DNA from: an uncultured Bacteroidales bacterium
GTDB taxonomy: Bacteria > Bacteroidota > Bacteroidia > Bacteroidales > UBA932
Direction: 5' to 3'
Length of the DNA: 49,805 nt
Assembly: GCA_949289565.1 (NCBI GenBank)
Contig: CASEOO010000014.1
Coordinates: 1 to 49,805, forward strand
Notes under the pieces: model-generated
Told to the model about the DNA's origin: nothing
What the model saw: only the letters and a program-made list of their open reading frames with translations
Databases searched by the model: none
In this document: positions 16,674 through 25,462 of the stretch, one piece after another
Layout: each line of letters starts with the position of its first letter
Numbering within the stretch: the first letter of the stretch is position 1
Position numbers and translations under genes: made by a program

Positions 16674-16946
16674 ATGAACAGAAGTATAATCACCGTGGTC
16701 GGCAAGGACACTGTCGGCATCATTGCCAGAGTATGTACATATCTGGCAGAGAAGAACATAAATATTCTGGACATCTCGCAGACTATCGTTCAAGGGTATT
16801 TCAACATGATGATGATAGTGGATACAGGGAATATTTCCGAGGACTTCCACCGGCTGACAGCCGACCTGGAGGAGCTTGGAGCCAATATCGGTGTCCAGAT
16901 CAAATGCCAGAGGGAAGAAATATTCGAGAAGATGCACCGGATTTAA
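16674..16946 (+). CDS. ACT-domain protein (UPF0237 family)
   Basis: A 90-residue protein made of a single ACT domain: [21 protein letters not shown], then [23 protein letters not shown], which is the first strand, helix and second strand of the fold. ACT domains bind small molecules such as amino acids and act as allosteric sensors. It is 11 bp upstream of a DUF711 gene, a pairing also seen in Firmicutes. The partner and ligand are not known to me; regulation of the DUF711 protein is the obvious inference. Confidence 0.88.
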   Translation: MNRSIITVVGKDTVGIIARVCTYLAEKNINILDISQTIVQGYFNMMMIVDTGNISEDFHRLTADLEELGANIGVQIKCQREEIFEKMHRI

Positions 16947-16957
16947 CCTGCCCTGCC

Positions 16958-18322
16958 ATGATCAATATAAACGAAGTCATCGAAACGAACCTGATGATCG
17001 AGAAAGAAAATCTCGATGTCAGAACTATCACGGTGGGCATCAATCTTTTAGACTGTGCCTCCGGCAATGTGGGCCAGGTGTGCTCGAACATAAAGTCAAA
17101 AATCATCAGGACTGCCGGGAAACTGGCTGAAACAGCCGAAAATATATCGATGGAGTACGGGATTCCGATAGTGAACAAACGAATTTCCATCACACCGATA
17201 TCTCTCGTGGGCGCTTCCGCCTGCAAGTCTCCGCAGGACTATGTGCAGATAGCCATGGCCCTGGACGAGGCCGCGAAAGCTGTAGGTGTAAATTTCCTTG
17301 GAGGTTATTCAGCTGTGGTTTCCAAAGGCATGACTCAGAGCGACAGGCTGCTGATCGAGTCAATACCGGAAGCTCTTGCCAGGACTGAGAGAATATGCAG
17401 CTCAGTAAATGTCGGGAGCACGAAGACAGGCATAAACATGGATGCTGTCCGCCTGATGGGGGAAATCGTCAAAAAGACAGCCGAGGCTACCAGGGACAGA
17501 GATTCGCTGGGCTGCGCCAAACTGGTGGTGCTGTGCAATGCGCCTGACGACAACCCTTTCATGGCCGGAGCTTTTCACGGCGTGACTGAAGCAGATGCCA
17601 TCATAAATGTGGGTGTCAGCGGCCCGGGAGTAGTGAAATATGCCCTGGAAAGCGTTCGCGGGGCATCTTTCGAAGTGCTGTGCGAAACCATCAAGAAGAC
17701 GGCATTCAAAATCACACGTGTAGGCCAGCTGGTCGCTCAGGAAGCATCACGCAGGCTCGGCATACCGTTCGGCATCATAGATCTTTCCCTCGCGCCTACG
17801 CCTGCGATAGGAGACAGCGTAGCAGACATCCTTCATGAAATAGGGGTGGAGAAAGCAGGAGCTCCTGGAACGACTGCCGCCCTGGCTATGCTGAATGACC
17901 AGGTGAAAAAGGGCGGAGTCATGGCATCTTCGTATGTAGGCGGGCTCAGCGGCGCCTTCATTCCTGTCAGCGAGGACCAGGGCATGATAGAGGCCGCCGA
18001 GTGCGGGGCTCTGACCATAGAGAAGCTGGAAGCCATGACCTGTGTATGCTCAGTGGGGCTTGATATGATAGCTATCCCTGGAGATACACCGGCCAGCACT
18101 ATTTCCGGCATCATAGCCGACGAGGCAGCCATCGGCATGGTGAACCAGAAGACCACAGCTGTGAGAATCATACCTGTCATCGGAAAGACTGTCGGGGACT
18201 CGGTGGAATTCGGAGGCCTGCTTGGACACGCTCCTGTCATGCCTGTGAACAGGTTCGGATGCGAAGCCTTCATCAGCAGGGAAGGGAGGATTCCGGCGCC
18301 GATCCACAGTTTTAAAAATTAA
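16958..18322 (+). CDS. DUF711 (PFL/UPF0210) family protein
   Basis: A 454-residue protein of the UPF0210/DUF711 family, which has a pyruvate formate-lyase-like ten-stranded barrel in known structures but no settled function. The whole length is typical: [20 protein letters not shown] at the N-terminus, [13 protein letters not shown] near residue 110, [17 protein letters not shown] near 150, and conserved glycine-rich segments through [15 protein letters not shown]. There is no glycyl-radical motif like that of true pyruvate formate-lyases. It forms an operon with the ACT protein and ends next to a repeat-rich convergent gap. Confidence 0.88.
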   Translation: MININEVIETNLMIEKENLDVRTITVGINLLDCASGNVGQVCSNIKSKIIRTAGKLAETAENISMEYGIPIVNKRISITPISLVGASACKSPQDYVQIAMALDEAAKAVGVNFLGGYSAVVSKGMTQSDRLLIESIPEALARTERICSSVNVGSTKTGINMDAVRLMGEIVKKTAEATRDRDSLGCAKLVVLCNAPDDNPFMAGAFHGVTEADAIINVGVSGPGVVKYALESVRGASFEVLCETIKKTAFKITRVGQLVAQEASRRLGIPFGIIDLSLAPTPAIGDSVADILHEIGVEKAGAPGTTAALAMLNDQVKKGGVMASSYVGGLSGAFIPVSEDQGMIEAAECGALTIEKLEAMTCVCSVGLDMIAIPGDTPASTISGIIADEAAIGMVNQKTTAVRIIPVIGKTVGDSVEFGGLLGHAPVMPVNRFGCEAFISREGRIPAPIHSFKN

Positions 18323-18323
18323 C

Positions 18324-18397
18324 GGAGGCTGATATTTGCCGGCACAGAATTACAACCTCCTGCCGGAGGTCAACAGTGCCGTCAAATATCAGCCTCC
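18324..18397. repeat. Nested inverted repeat (22-bp arms with internal 6-bp hairpin)
   Basis: Arms 18324-18345 (starting GGAGGCTGATATTTG) and 18376-18397 (ending CAAATATCAGCCTCC) are complementary except for one base. Inside lies a second perfect hairpin, ACCTCC-TGCC-GGAGGT, at 18355-18370. It lies between the convergent DUF711 and acyl-CoA synthetase genes, so it could end transcription from both sides. No T tract follows on either strand. The element also looks like a dispersed REP-type repeat. Confidence 0.75.
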
Positions 18398-18461
18398 TCT
18401 CAGCAATATACCCACAGAGACCAAAAGCGTCGTCAAAATATCAGCCGACTCACAGCAATAT
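18380..18461. repeat. Two imperfect direct repeats, period 51 bp
   Basis: CGTCAAATATCAGCC... at 18380-18409 recurs as CGTCAAAATATCAGCC... at 18431-18461, both ending in CTCAGCAATAT or CACAGCAATAT. The first copy forms one arm of the nested inverted repeat. The second copy ends 6 bp before the acyl-CoA synthetase stop. Confidence 0.7.
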
Positions 18462-18466
18462 GACAA

Positions 18467-20374
18467 TTACAAGGATGCGAGATTCTGAGGGTTGACGATA
18501 TTCTTGCCCTCAGGGGTATAGGCGAATTTCATGCGGTCTTCGTAAGCCTTTTCGACCTTTCCGCGGACGATTTTCATCGTGCTGTTCACCATATGGTTTT
18601 TCTCGGTGAAAGGTTCAGGAAGCACGCACACCGCCGCCGGAAGCCACCTCTCCGGGAAAGCGCCATAATTCTTTCCTCCCTTTCTGTACGAATTCACCTC
18701 ATCCTGTATCTTGCCGAGCATCAGCTTCTTTCCGTCTTCCGAATCCGGGGCCGTCTCAGGCGAGTTTTCTTTCAGCCATGCTTTCAAAGCGTCCTTGTTC
18801 GGCACCAGCAAGGCTATGGTATACGGGTCCTGGCTGTTGTGCAGCACCACCTGGTCGATGAACTTCGAATTCTCCACCAGAGACTCCTCGATTCCCTCCG
18901 GGCTGTATTTCTCGCCGTCTGCGCTGATGAGCAGGGACTTGAACCGGCCCACTACATAGAGGAAATCCTTGTCGCGCATATAACCCATGTCGCCGGTGTG
19001 AAGCCATCCGTCCACTACGGTCTCTGCAGTGGCTTTCGGATTCTTCCAATAGCCGGCCATCACATTCTCGCCCCTGATGACGATCTCGCCTTTCTGCCCG
19101 TATGGAAGTTCCTTGCCGTCTTCGTCGCAAATTTTGATTTCCATAGGCTTCACCACACATCCTGATGAACCGAGAATATGCCTGGCAGGAGCGTTGGCTG
19201 AAATGATAGGGGTAGCCTCGGACAGGCCATAGCCCTGATACATCGGGATGCCTATGGCGTAGTAATATCTCTGGAGGTCGATGTCCAGCAAGGCTCCTCC
19301 GCCTACGAAAAACTTCATCTTGCCGCCCAGCCCCTGACGGACATTGCTGAAAATAATCTTGTCAAACAATGCCATCAGAGGTTTTTTCCACAGCTGGAAG
19401 AAACCGCCTTTATTATACCCCTCCTTGTTATACGAGATGGCGAGATTCAATGCGAAATTATAAAGTTTCTCCACTGCAGGGCCTTTTGCCTTGATCCCGG
19501 CTTCGATATTCTTCTTGAAATTCTTCGCCAGGGCAGGCACGCTAAGCATCACTGTAGGCTGCAACTCCTTGATGCTCATAGGAATGTTCCTGAGAGCCTC
19601 CATCGGGGTCTTGCCAGCCGGCACTGTTCCTATAGACGCTCCATATGACATGAGTGTATAAAAGCCTGCGACATGGGCGAAACAGTGGTCAAGAGGCAGA
19701 ATGATGAGCATCCTGTCTTCAGGTGTGACACCTATCACAGATCTGGCCTGCTCCACATTGGCAGTATAGTTTCTGTGAGTCAGAAGAATACCCTTCGGAT
19801 CGGCCGTAGTCCCGGAAGTGTAGCTGATGTTCGCATAGTCATCAGGACCGATGGATCTGTATCTCTGCTCGAACATCTCTCCATGTTCTGCAAGGAAGAC
19901 GTCCCCCATCTTGCAAATCTCGGAAAACGGCATTTCTTTCTCTTGATACTCAGGCAGTTCGTCGAGGACTATGACTTTCTCTACGAGAGGCAGGTCTTTC
20001 AGTATGTTCCTGATTTTCGGAAGCTGCGCGGCCGACACCATGATATACTTTGAATCTGAATGTTTGATTCTGAATATCAAGTCATTGCTCTCTTCAAGCT
20101 TGATTGAGAGAGGCACATTGACCGCCCCTGCGTACAGGATTCCGAGTTCTCCGATGACCCAATAATTCCGTCCTTCGGACAATAGGGATATCTTCTCCCC
20201 TTTCTGCACTCCGAGGGACATCAGGCCGGCTCCTGCACGATAAGCCGCCTTCCTCGTCTGCTCGAATGTAGTCGGCAGCCATTCTTTTCCCTGCTTCTCC
20301 CACAGGAAAGTGTTCGAGGCATACATCCTGGTGTATTTTTCCACAAACTGGATGATAGTAAGTCTGTCTTCCAT
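18467..20374 (-). CDS. Long-chain acyl-CoA synthetase (AMP-forming)
   Basis: A 635-residue adenylating enzyme that activates fatty acids with ATP and CoA. Motifs are the phosphate loop YTSGTTADPKG (185-195), the adenine site GYGLSEATPI (near 395), GWLHTGDMGY (near 455) and GRFKSLLISADGEKYSPEGIEE at the hinge. The C-terminal lid contains MKIVRGKV with the likely catalytic Lys. Length and motifs fit the ACSL/FadD15-like branch common in Bacteroidota. It is the only gene of its transcription unit visible here, convergent to DUF711. Substrate chain length cannot be told from sequence. Confidence 0.9.
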   Translation of the reverse strand: MEDRLTIIQFVEKYTRMYASNTFLWEKQGKEWLPTTFEQTRKAAYRAGAGLMSLGVQKGEKISLLSEGRNYWVIGELGILYAGAVNVPLSIKLEESNDLIFRIKHSDSKYIMVSAAQLPKIRNILKDLPLVEKVIVLDELPEYQEKEMPFSEICKMGDVFLAEHGEMFEQRYRSIGPDDYANISYTSGTTADPKGILLTHRNYTANVEQARSVIGVTPEDRMLIILPLDHCFAHVAGFYTLMSYGASIGTVPAGKTPMEALRNIPMSIKELQPTVMLSVPALAKNFKKNIEAGIKAKGPAVEKLYNFALNLAISYNKEGYNKGGFFQLWKKPLMALFDKIIFSNVRQGLGGKMKFFVGGGALLDIDLQRYYYAIGIPMYQGYGLSEATPIISANAPARHILGSSGCVVKPMEIKICDEDGKELPYGQKGEIVIRGENVMAGYWKNPKATAETVVDGWLHTGDMGYMRDKDFLYVVGRFKSLLISADGEKYSPEGIEESLVENSKFIDQVVLHNSQDPYTIALLVPNKDALKAWLKENSPETAPDSEDGKKLMLGKIQDEVNSYRKGGKNYGAFPERWLPAAVCVLPEPFTEKNHMVNSTMKIVRGKVEKAYEDRMKFAYTPEGKNIVNPQNLASL

Positions 20375-20469
20375 AACAAAAAAAAAGCCTGTCCGTCCAA
20401 TTATTCAATTCTTAACCGGAGATTTCGCCGGACTGGCATTAGTTTTTTCCGAAATCTCATCAGCATAAT

Positions 20470-21093
20470 CTATTCCACGTCCTTGAACAAGCCGAAAAGT
20501 TCGGCGTCAATCTTGTCTGTGACTTTCTGGAAGTCTTCAGGGTGGTTCTCGAACTTGATTTCATCCACATCGAGGACCAGAAGCTTGTGCTTGTAGCCTG
20601 CTATCCATTTCTCATACCTGTCATTCAGTCCTGTGATATAGTCGATGCGGATGCTCTTTTCATACTCCCGTCCCCTCTTCTGAATCTGGCTCACCAGGTT
20701 CGGAATGCTGGAGCGTAGATAAATCAGCAGGTCAGGCGGATTCACCAGCGACATCATCAGGTCGAACAGGTCGGAATAATTCTCAAAATCTCTGGTGCTC
20801 ATCAGCCCCATGGCATGAAGGTTGGGCGCAAATATCCTGGCATCTTCATAGATGGTCCTGTCCTGGATGATGACGTCCTTGCACTTCGAGATCTCCACCA
20901 CATCCTTGAACCTCTTGTTCAGAAAGTATATCTGAAGGTTGAATGACCATCTTTCCATATCTTCATAGAAATCTGCAAGATATGGATTATAGTCCACCGA
21001 TTCGAATTTCGGTGTCCAATGATAATGCGCGGCCAGCATCTTCGTCAGAGTCGTCTTCCCGCTGCCTATGTTCCCTGCGATAGCTATATGCAT
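20470..21093 (-). CDS. Deoxynucleoside kinase (dAK/dGK/dCK family)
   Basis: A 207-residue cytoplasmic kinase that phosphorylates deoxynucleosides for salvage. The P-loop GNIGSGKTT is at residues 7-15, Glu31/Asp34 (FESVDYNPY) lies at the substrate site, the DR catalytic-type pair is in QDRTIYED (78-79), and the LID arginines are in QKRGREYE. Length is normal. The preferred base is not evident. It is followed by a 9-bp inverted repeat (GAGATTTCG/CGAAATCTC, 20417-20459) that may form a weak terminator. A minus-strand TAAATTTG element at 21183-21190 may be its promoter. Confidence 0.9.
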   Translation of the reverse strand: MHIAIAGNIGSGKTTLTKMLAAHYHWTPKFESVDYNPYLADFYEDMERWSFNLQIYFLNKRFKDVVEISKCKDVIIQDRTIYEDARIFAPNLHAMGLMSTRDFENYSDLFDLMMSLVNPPDLLIYLRSSIPNLVSQIQKRGREYEKSIRIDYITGLNDRYEKWIAGYKHKLLVLDVDEIKFENHPEDFQKVTDKIDAELFGLFKDVE

Positions 21094-21182
21094 GATATTC
21101 GGTTTTTAGTTTCTGCAATCCTGATTCCGCGAGAGACATTCCTGAAATCTTCACTGATTCCGGTCCGTCACTCATGGAACGA

Positions 21183-21190
21183 CAAATTTA
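21183..21190 (-). promoter_or_regulatory. Predicted -7 element of the deoxynucleoside kinase gene
   Basis: CAAATTTA reads TAAATTTG on the minus strand, a TAnnTTTG match, 90 bp upstream of the kinase start. There is no clear -33 box. Confidence 0.4.
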
Positions 21191-21218
21191 ATTCTTTTTC
21201 CGGATTCACCATACATTC

Positions 21219-21827
21219 ATGCCAGATACCATATTGGCAATGCTGATGAATCCTGTCGGCACTGTTCCCAAAGCCAGGATAATAGATGATTTAGCCTGGC
21301 TTATATGCCGCGGAGGCTGGCCGAAGGCGACAGTCACGGCTTCAGATGTCGCCCTTGATCTGGCTTATGACTATCTGGAAGGAGTGATCAATTCGGATAT
21401 TTCACGGGCCGGCGGAGTCAGCCGGGATGCGGAAAGAACCAGACGCATAATCAGATCATTGGCCCGAGATCTGATAAATGACATACATACCATGGGTCTG
21501 TTCTTCGAAACGATGTGTATAAGAGACCTGCGCATATATGCAGGGGCTCTCGGGGGCACCGTATATCATTACAGGGACAAATCAGGGCTTGAATGCGATG
21601 CTGTCATACATTTACGCAACGGCAGTTATGGTCTGGTGGAAATAAAACTCGGGGGCGACAGGAATATCGAAGCAGGACCGGAATCACTGAGGACTCTGGC
21701 AGACAGAATAGATTCCGATAAAATGAACAGTCCTTCATTCAAGATGATTCTCACCGGCACAGCCCCATACGCCTACTGCAGAAAAGACGGGATTCTTGTG
21801 GTTCCGGCCGGATGTCTGAAAGATTGA
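21219..21827 (+). pseudogene. Remnant of an AAA ATPase with DUF4143 domain
   Basis: The 202-residue frame carries only parts of a protein that is usually about 400 residues (AAA_14 ATPase plus DUF4143). It keeps DDLAWLICRGGWPKA and the following helix (DYLEGVINSDISRAGGV), then jumps from IIRSLAR straight to DLINDIHTMGLFFETMCIRDLRIYA, and keeps the C-terminal nuclease-like part YHYRDKSGLECDAVIHLR with EIKLGG. The N-terminal Walker A ATPase domain is missing, as are roughly 80-100 residues in the middle. The joint is in frame. I therefore read it as a decayed gene, though expression of a short protein cannot be excluded. The missing length is from memory of the family. Confidence 0.7.
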
Positions 21828-21860
21828 GCGCAAGACGGCTGTAAACCCGAAAATTTTCGC

Positions 21861-21868
21861 TAAGTTTG
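21861..21868 (+). promoter_or_regulatory. Predicted -7 element of the MBL hydrolase gene
   Basis: TAAGTTTG matches TAnnTTTG, 23 bp upstream of the ATG at 21891. The -33 region is not a clear match. Confidence 0.5.
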
Positions 21869-21890
21869 TCATAATAAAATCTGAAAAGGA

Positions 21891-22562
21891 ATGATACATA
21901 TACGATGCTTTTATTTCAATGATTTCCGCGAAAGATGCTCAGTGGTCTGGGATGAAACAATGGACGGAGCGATCATCGACCCTGGATGCGGCACCCAGGA
22001 TGAAAAAGAGGCCCTGTATGACTTCATCGGCAAACAAGGCATACATCCCGTAAAGATATTGCTGACACACGGGCATTTCGACCATGTCCTGGGGCTGACC
22101 GACTGTGCCAGAAAATATGGAATCCCCGTCTACATGCACCCCGCGGACAAGGAAATCCTGAAAATAGACGACTTTTTCACCAGGACTTACGGATTCAAGA
22201 TGCCAGTCATAGATGTGGACACCATTGACATAGCCGACGGTGACATCATCCGGTTCGGAAATACTGAATTTGAAGTTATCTGCACTCCCGGGCATACCCC
22301 TGGCGGAGTATGTTTTTATGACAAGGCCGACAAGCTTCTCTTCAGCGGAGACACCCTTTTCGCCGGAAGCATAGGACGTACTGACCATCCTGGCGGAGAC
22401 TATGACCAGCTGATGGAAAGCATATTCTCCAGACTGATGTGCCTGGACGGAGACATAGATGTCGTGCCTGGGCACGGGCCGCAAACCACTATTGCCGATG
22501 AACGAACGAAGAATCCGTTCCTGCAACCGTTCAATCTGCCTGAAACAGATGATGAAGAATAG
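21891..22562 (+). CDS. Metallo-beta-lactamase-fold hydrolase (glyoxalase II-like)
   Basis: A 223-residue hydrolase with the binuclear metal site THGHFDH (59-65), CTPGHTPGG (third His), SGDTLF (bridging Asp) and PGHGPQT (last His). The order and spacing are those of glyoxalase II-like thioesterases and related YcbL proteins. The single-domain length and lack of the C-terminal glutathione-binding helices point to the YcbL-like branch rather than true GloB. It probably cleaves a thioester in the cytoplasm, but the substrate is unknown. It lies 54 bp upstream of uvrA on the same strand. Confidence 0.88.
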   Translation: MIHIRCFYFNDFRERCSVVWDETMDGAIIDPGCGTQDEKEALYDFIGKQGIHPVKILLTHGHFDHVLGLTDCARKYGIPVYMHPADKEILKIDDFFTRTYGFKMPVIDVDTIDIADGDIIRFGNTEFEVICTPGHTPGGVCFYDKADKLLFSGDTLFAGSIGRTDHPGGDYDQLMESIFSRLMCLDGDIDVVPGHGPQTTIADERTKNPFLQPFNLPETDDEE

Positions 22563-22616
22563 CCAGGCACGGGCGGGAACAAGGCCTTGTAACAGATTAG
22601 CGTCTATAAACAGAAC

Positions 22617-25418
22617 ATGAAGGAAGACAAGAAAGAGTACATAGAAATCCGAGGGGCGAAGTCCCATAACCTGAAGAACATATCTGTCGATATACCAAGG
22701 AATGAATTCGTGGTGATCACAGGGCTGAGCGGAAGCGGGAAGTCATCCCTGGCCTTCGACACCATTTATGCCGAGGGACAGAGAAGATATATGGACACTC
22801 TCTCCACATATGCAAAACAGTTTATCGGCATTCTTGGGAAGCCCGAAGTGGAAAGCATCACAGGGCTGAGCCCTATTATAGCCATAGAGCAGAAGACTAC
22901 GGGAAACAACCCGCGTTCAACAGTCGGCACCATCACAGAAATCTACGATTTCCTCAGGCTTCTGTATGCCAGGGCATCCAAGGCGTACTCCCCTGCCACA
23001 GGCAAGGAAATGGTCAGGTACACCGACGACCAGATAGTAGACCTGATCATCCGCAACTACGAAAACCGGAAATGCATACTTCTCGCTCCGCTGGTCAAAG
23101 GTCGAAAAGGACATTACAGGGAATTGTTCGACCAGCTGAGAAGGCGCGGATACACGCAGGCCCGCATCGATTCTGAAATCCAGGATCTGTCACAGGTCAC
23201 ATCCCTGGACAGGTACAAGGCGCATTTCATCGAACTCGTGGTAGACAAGCTGAAACCCGAGGCAAAAGACATAAAACGTATCAGAGGCTCTGTAATGTCA
23301 GCCCTGAGCACAGGCAAAGGCTCTCTGGCTGTCCTCGACATGGAGACAGGCGGAGTCACACATTTTTCGAAACACCTGGTTTGCCCTGACACAGGCATAT
23401 CCATCGCCGAGCCTGCACCGCATTCATTCTCGTTCAACTCCCCGCAGGGATATTGCCCTCATTGCAAAGGCCTGGGGATGATAGTGGACGTGAATATTGA
23501 CAGCATTATTCCTGACAGAAGCATTTCCATCGCAGACGGAGGGATTGTCCCGTTAGGGAAAATAAGAGAGACAAAAAAATTCGACATTATCAGGTCCATT
23601 GCGAGAAAATACAATTTCTCGCTATATGATCCCATCGATGAAATTCCGGAAGAGGTCATTTCTCTGATTATTTTCGGCTCCGACGAACTGTTCCGTGTAG
23701 GAGAGGGCGCGTCATCGGAAATGGTCACTTTTCCTGGAATCACAGAGAATATCAATGAAAAAATAGTCTGCCCTGTCTGCCGCGGGACCAGGCTGAACCA
23801 GGATGCCCAGTATTTCAAGATAGACGGGAAGACCATCTCCGAAGTGGCGTCTATGGAGATTTCCAGCCTGGCGCAATGGGTGGCATCGCTTGACGGCAAG
23901 CTGGACAGGAGGGAAAGCGCTATCGCCAGAGACATTCTCAAGGAGCTGAAAGACAGAATATCCTTTCTGGCAGATGTGGGTCTGGAATACCTTTCTCTCG
24001 ACAGGGCTACAGCCTCGCTTTCAGGAGGGGAAAGCCAGAGAATCAGGCTGGCCACACAGATAGGTTCAAAACTGGTGAATGTGCTGTACATCCTGGATGA
24101 ACCCAGCATCGGACTGCATCAGAGAGACAACAGAAAGCTGATTTCATCCCTTAAAAAGCTGCGTGACGAAGGAAACTCCGTGATGGTAGTAGAGCACGAT
24201 GTAGAGACCATGCTGTCAGCAGACTGGCTGGTGGATGTCGGTCCGGGAGCAGGCGAAAACGGAGGAAGAATCTGCCTAAATGCACCTGTAAGCTATGTTA
24301 TAAATGGAGAGAAACCGGACATGGAGACTCTCAGCCATATAGTGGTCGGGGATTCTGTCACACTTGACTATCTGACCGGCAAGAATGCCATACCTGTCCC
24401 GCAGTCAAGGCGTGACGGCAACGGCAGCTTTATCGGGATTCGCGGAGCCAGGGGGAACAATCTGAAAAACATCGACGTAGACTTCCCTCTCGGCCTCCTC
24501 ATAGGGATAAGCGGAGTCAGCGGCAGCGGAAAGTCTTCGCTGATAAACGAGACCCTGATGCCGATTCTGAAAAACAAGTTCTACAATGCCCGGATGCAGG
24601 TGCTCCCATACAGCTCCATCGTGGGCATAGAAAATGTCGACAAGCTGATAGAAATAGACCAGAGCCCCATAGGAAGGACTCCGAGAAGCAATCCAGCCAC
24701 ATTCACAGGGGTGTTCAACGACATCCGTCTGCTGTTCGAATCCACTCCTGATGCGAAAGTCCGCGGATTCAAAGCAGGAAGGTTCTCTTTCAATGTCCCC
24801 GGAGGGCGCTGCGAAGAATGCAAAGGAGCTGGAATCAAGGTGATAGAAATGAACTTTCTGCCGTCTGTGAACGTAGTCTGCAAGGAATGCCGCGGCCGGA
24901 GGTACAAGGAAGATACATTGGCAGTAAAGTACAAGAACAAGAATATAAACGACGTGCTGGAGATGTCCATCAGCGAAGCTTATGAATTTTTCAGCAATAT
25001 CCCGTCTATCACCCAGAAGCTGAAGGCTCTGGTGGACGTAGGGCTGGGCTACATACGGCTTGGGCAGTCAGCAGTCACTCTTTCTGGAGGGGAAAGCCAG
25101 AGGATGAAGCTCGCGGCGGAGCTCGGGAAAAAAGGGACTGGAAACACTCTTTATATTCTGGACGAGCCTACCACCGGACTGCACTTCGAGGATATCAAAG
25201 TCCTTCTTAAAGTTCTTCAGCAGCTTGTAGACCAGGGGAATACAGTGATAGTGATTGAACACAATCTGGATGTGCTGAAATCTGTGGATTATATCTACGA
25301 CATGGGGCCTGAAGGAGGCCAGGCTGGCGGATATATCATGGCACAGGGAACCCCTGAAGAATTGGCCGGGAATCCGGATTCAGTCACAGGGCCGTTCCTT
25401 AAGGAAATCTTGGGCTGA
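22617..25418 (+). CDS. uvrA: Excinuclease ABC subunit A
   Basis: A 933-residue DNA-damage sensor of nucleotide excision repair. It has two ABC ATPase halves: Walker [10 protein letters not shown] (36-44) and GVSGSGKSS (about 633), signatures [12 protein letters not shown] and [12 protein letters not shown], and Walker [11 protein letters not shown] and [10 protein letters not shown]. Zinc sites are the C-terminal CEECKGAG...CKECRGRR (complete) and the N-terminal site, whose first pair reads CPDTG (Thr in place of the second Cys) followed by CPHCKGLG. I recall this three-Cys form from Bacteroidota UvrA. Length is normal. UvrB and UvrC are not in the window, so it may be one of several UvrA copies. 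Confidence 0.95.
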   Translation: MKEDKKEYIEIRGAKSHNLKNISVDIPRNEFVVITGLSGSGKSSLAFDTIYAEGQRRYMDTLSTYAKQFIGILGKPEVESITGLSPIIAIEQKTTGNNPRSTVGTITEIYDFLRLLYARASKAYSPATGKEMVRYTDDQIVDLIIRNYENRKCILLAPLVKGRKGHYRELFDQLRRRGYTQARIDSEIQDLSQVTSLDRYKAHFIELVVDKLKPEAKDIKRIRGSVMSALSTGKGSLAVLDMETGGVTHFSKHLVCPDTGISIAEPAPHSFSFNSPQGYCPHCKGLGMIVDVNIDSIIPDRSISIADGGIVPLGKIRETKKFDIIRSIARKYNFSLYDPIDEIPEEVISLIIFGSDELFRVGEGASSEMVTFPGITENINEKIVCPVCRGTRLNQDAQYFKIDGKTISEVASMEISSLAQWVASLDGKLDRRESAIARDILKELKDRISFLADVGLEYLSLDRATASLSGGESQRIRLATQIGSKLVNVLYILDEPSIGLHQRDNRKLISSLKKLRDEGNSVMVVEHDVETMLSADWLVDVGPGAGENGGRICLNAPVSYVINGEKPDMETLSHIVVGDSVTLDYLTGKNAIPVPQSRRDGNGSFIGIRGARGNNLKNIDVDFPLGLLIGISGVSGSGKSSLINETLMPILKNKFYNARMQVLPYSSIVGIENVDKLIEIDQSPIGRTPRSNPATFTGVFNDIRLLFESTPDAKVRGFKAGRFSFNVPGGRCEECKGAGIKVIEMNFLPSVNVVCKECRGRRYKEDTLAVKYKNKNINDVLEMSISEAYEFFSNIPSITQKLKALVDVGLGYIRLGQSAVTLSGGESQRMKLAAELGKKGTGNTLYILDEPTTGLHFEDIKVLLKVLQQLVDQGNTVIVIEHNLDVLKSVDYIYDMGPEGGQAGGYIMAQGTPEELAGNPDSVTGPFLKEILG

Positions 25419-25462
25419 CAAAGGTACAGATATTGCCGGGAACCGGCAGAAAAAAGAAAAGA

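Noticed and set aside
16575..16937. Long upstream extension of tatA
   Set aside because: It would run antisense through the ACT-domain gene and lacks any domain; the membrane helix must be near the N-terminus.
21219..21827. Toxin-antitoxin or defence gene
   Set aside because: It is a truncated DUF4143 ATPase without a partner gene; no defence module is nearby.
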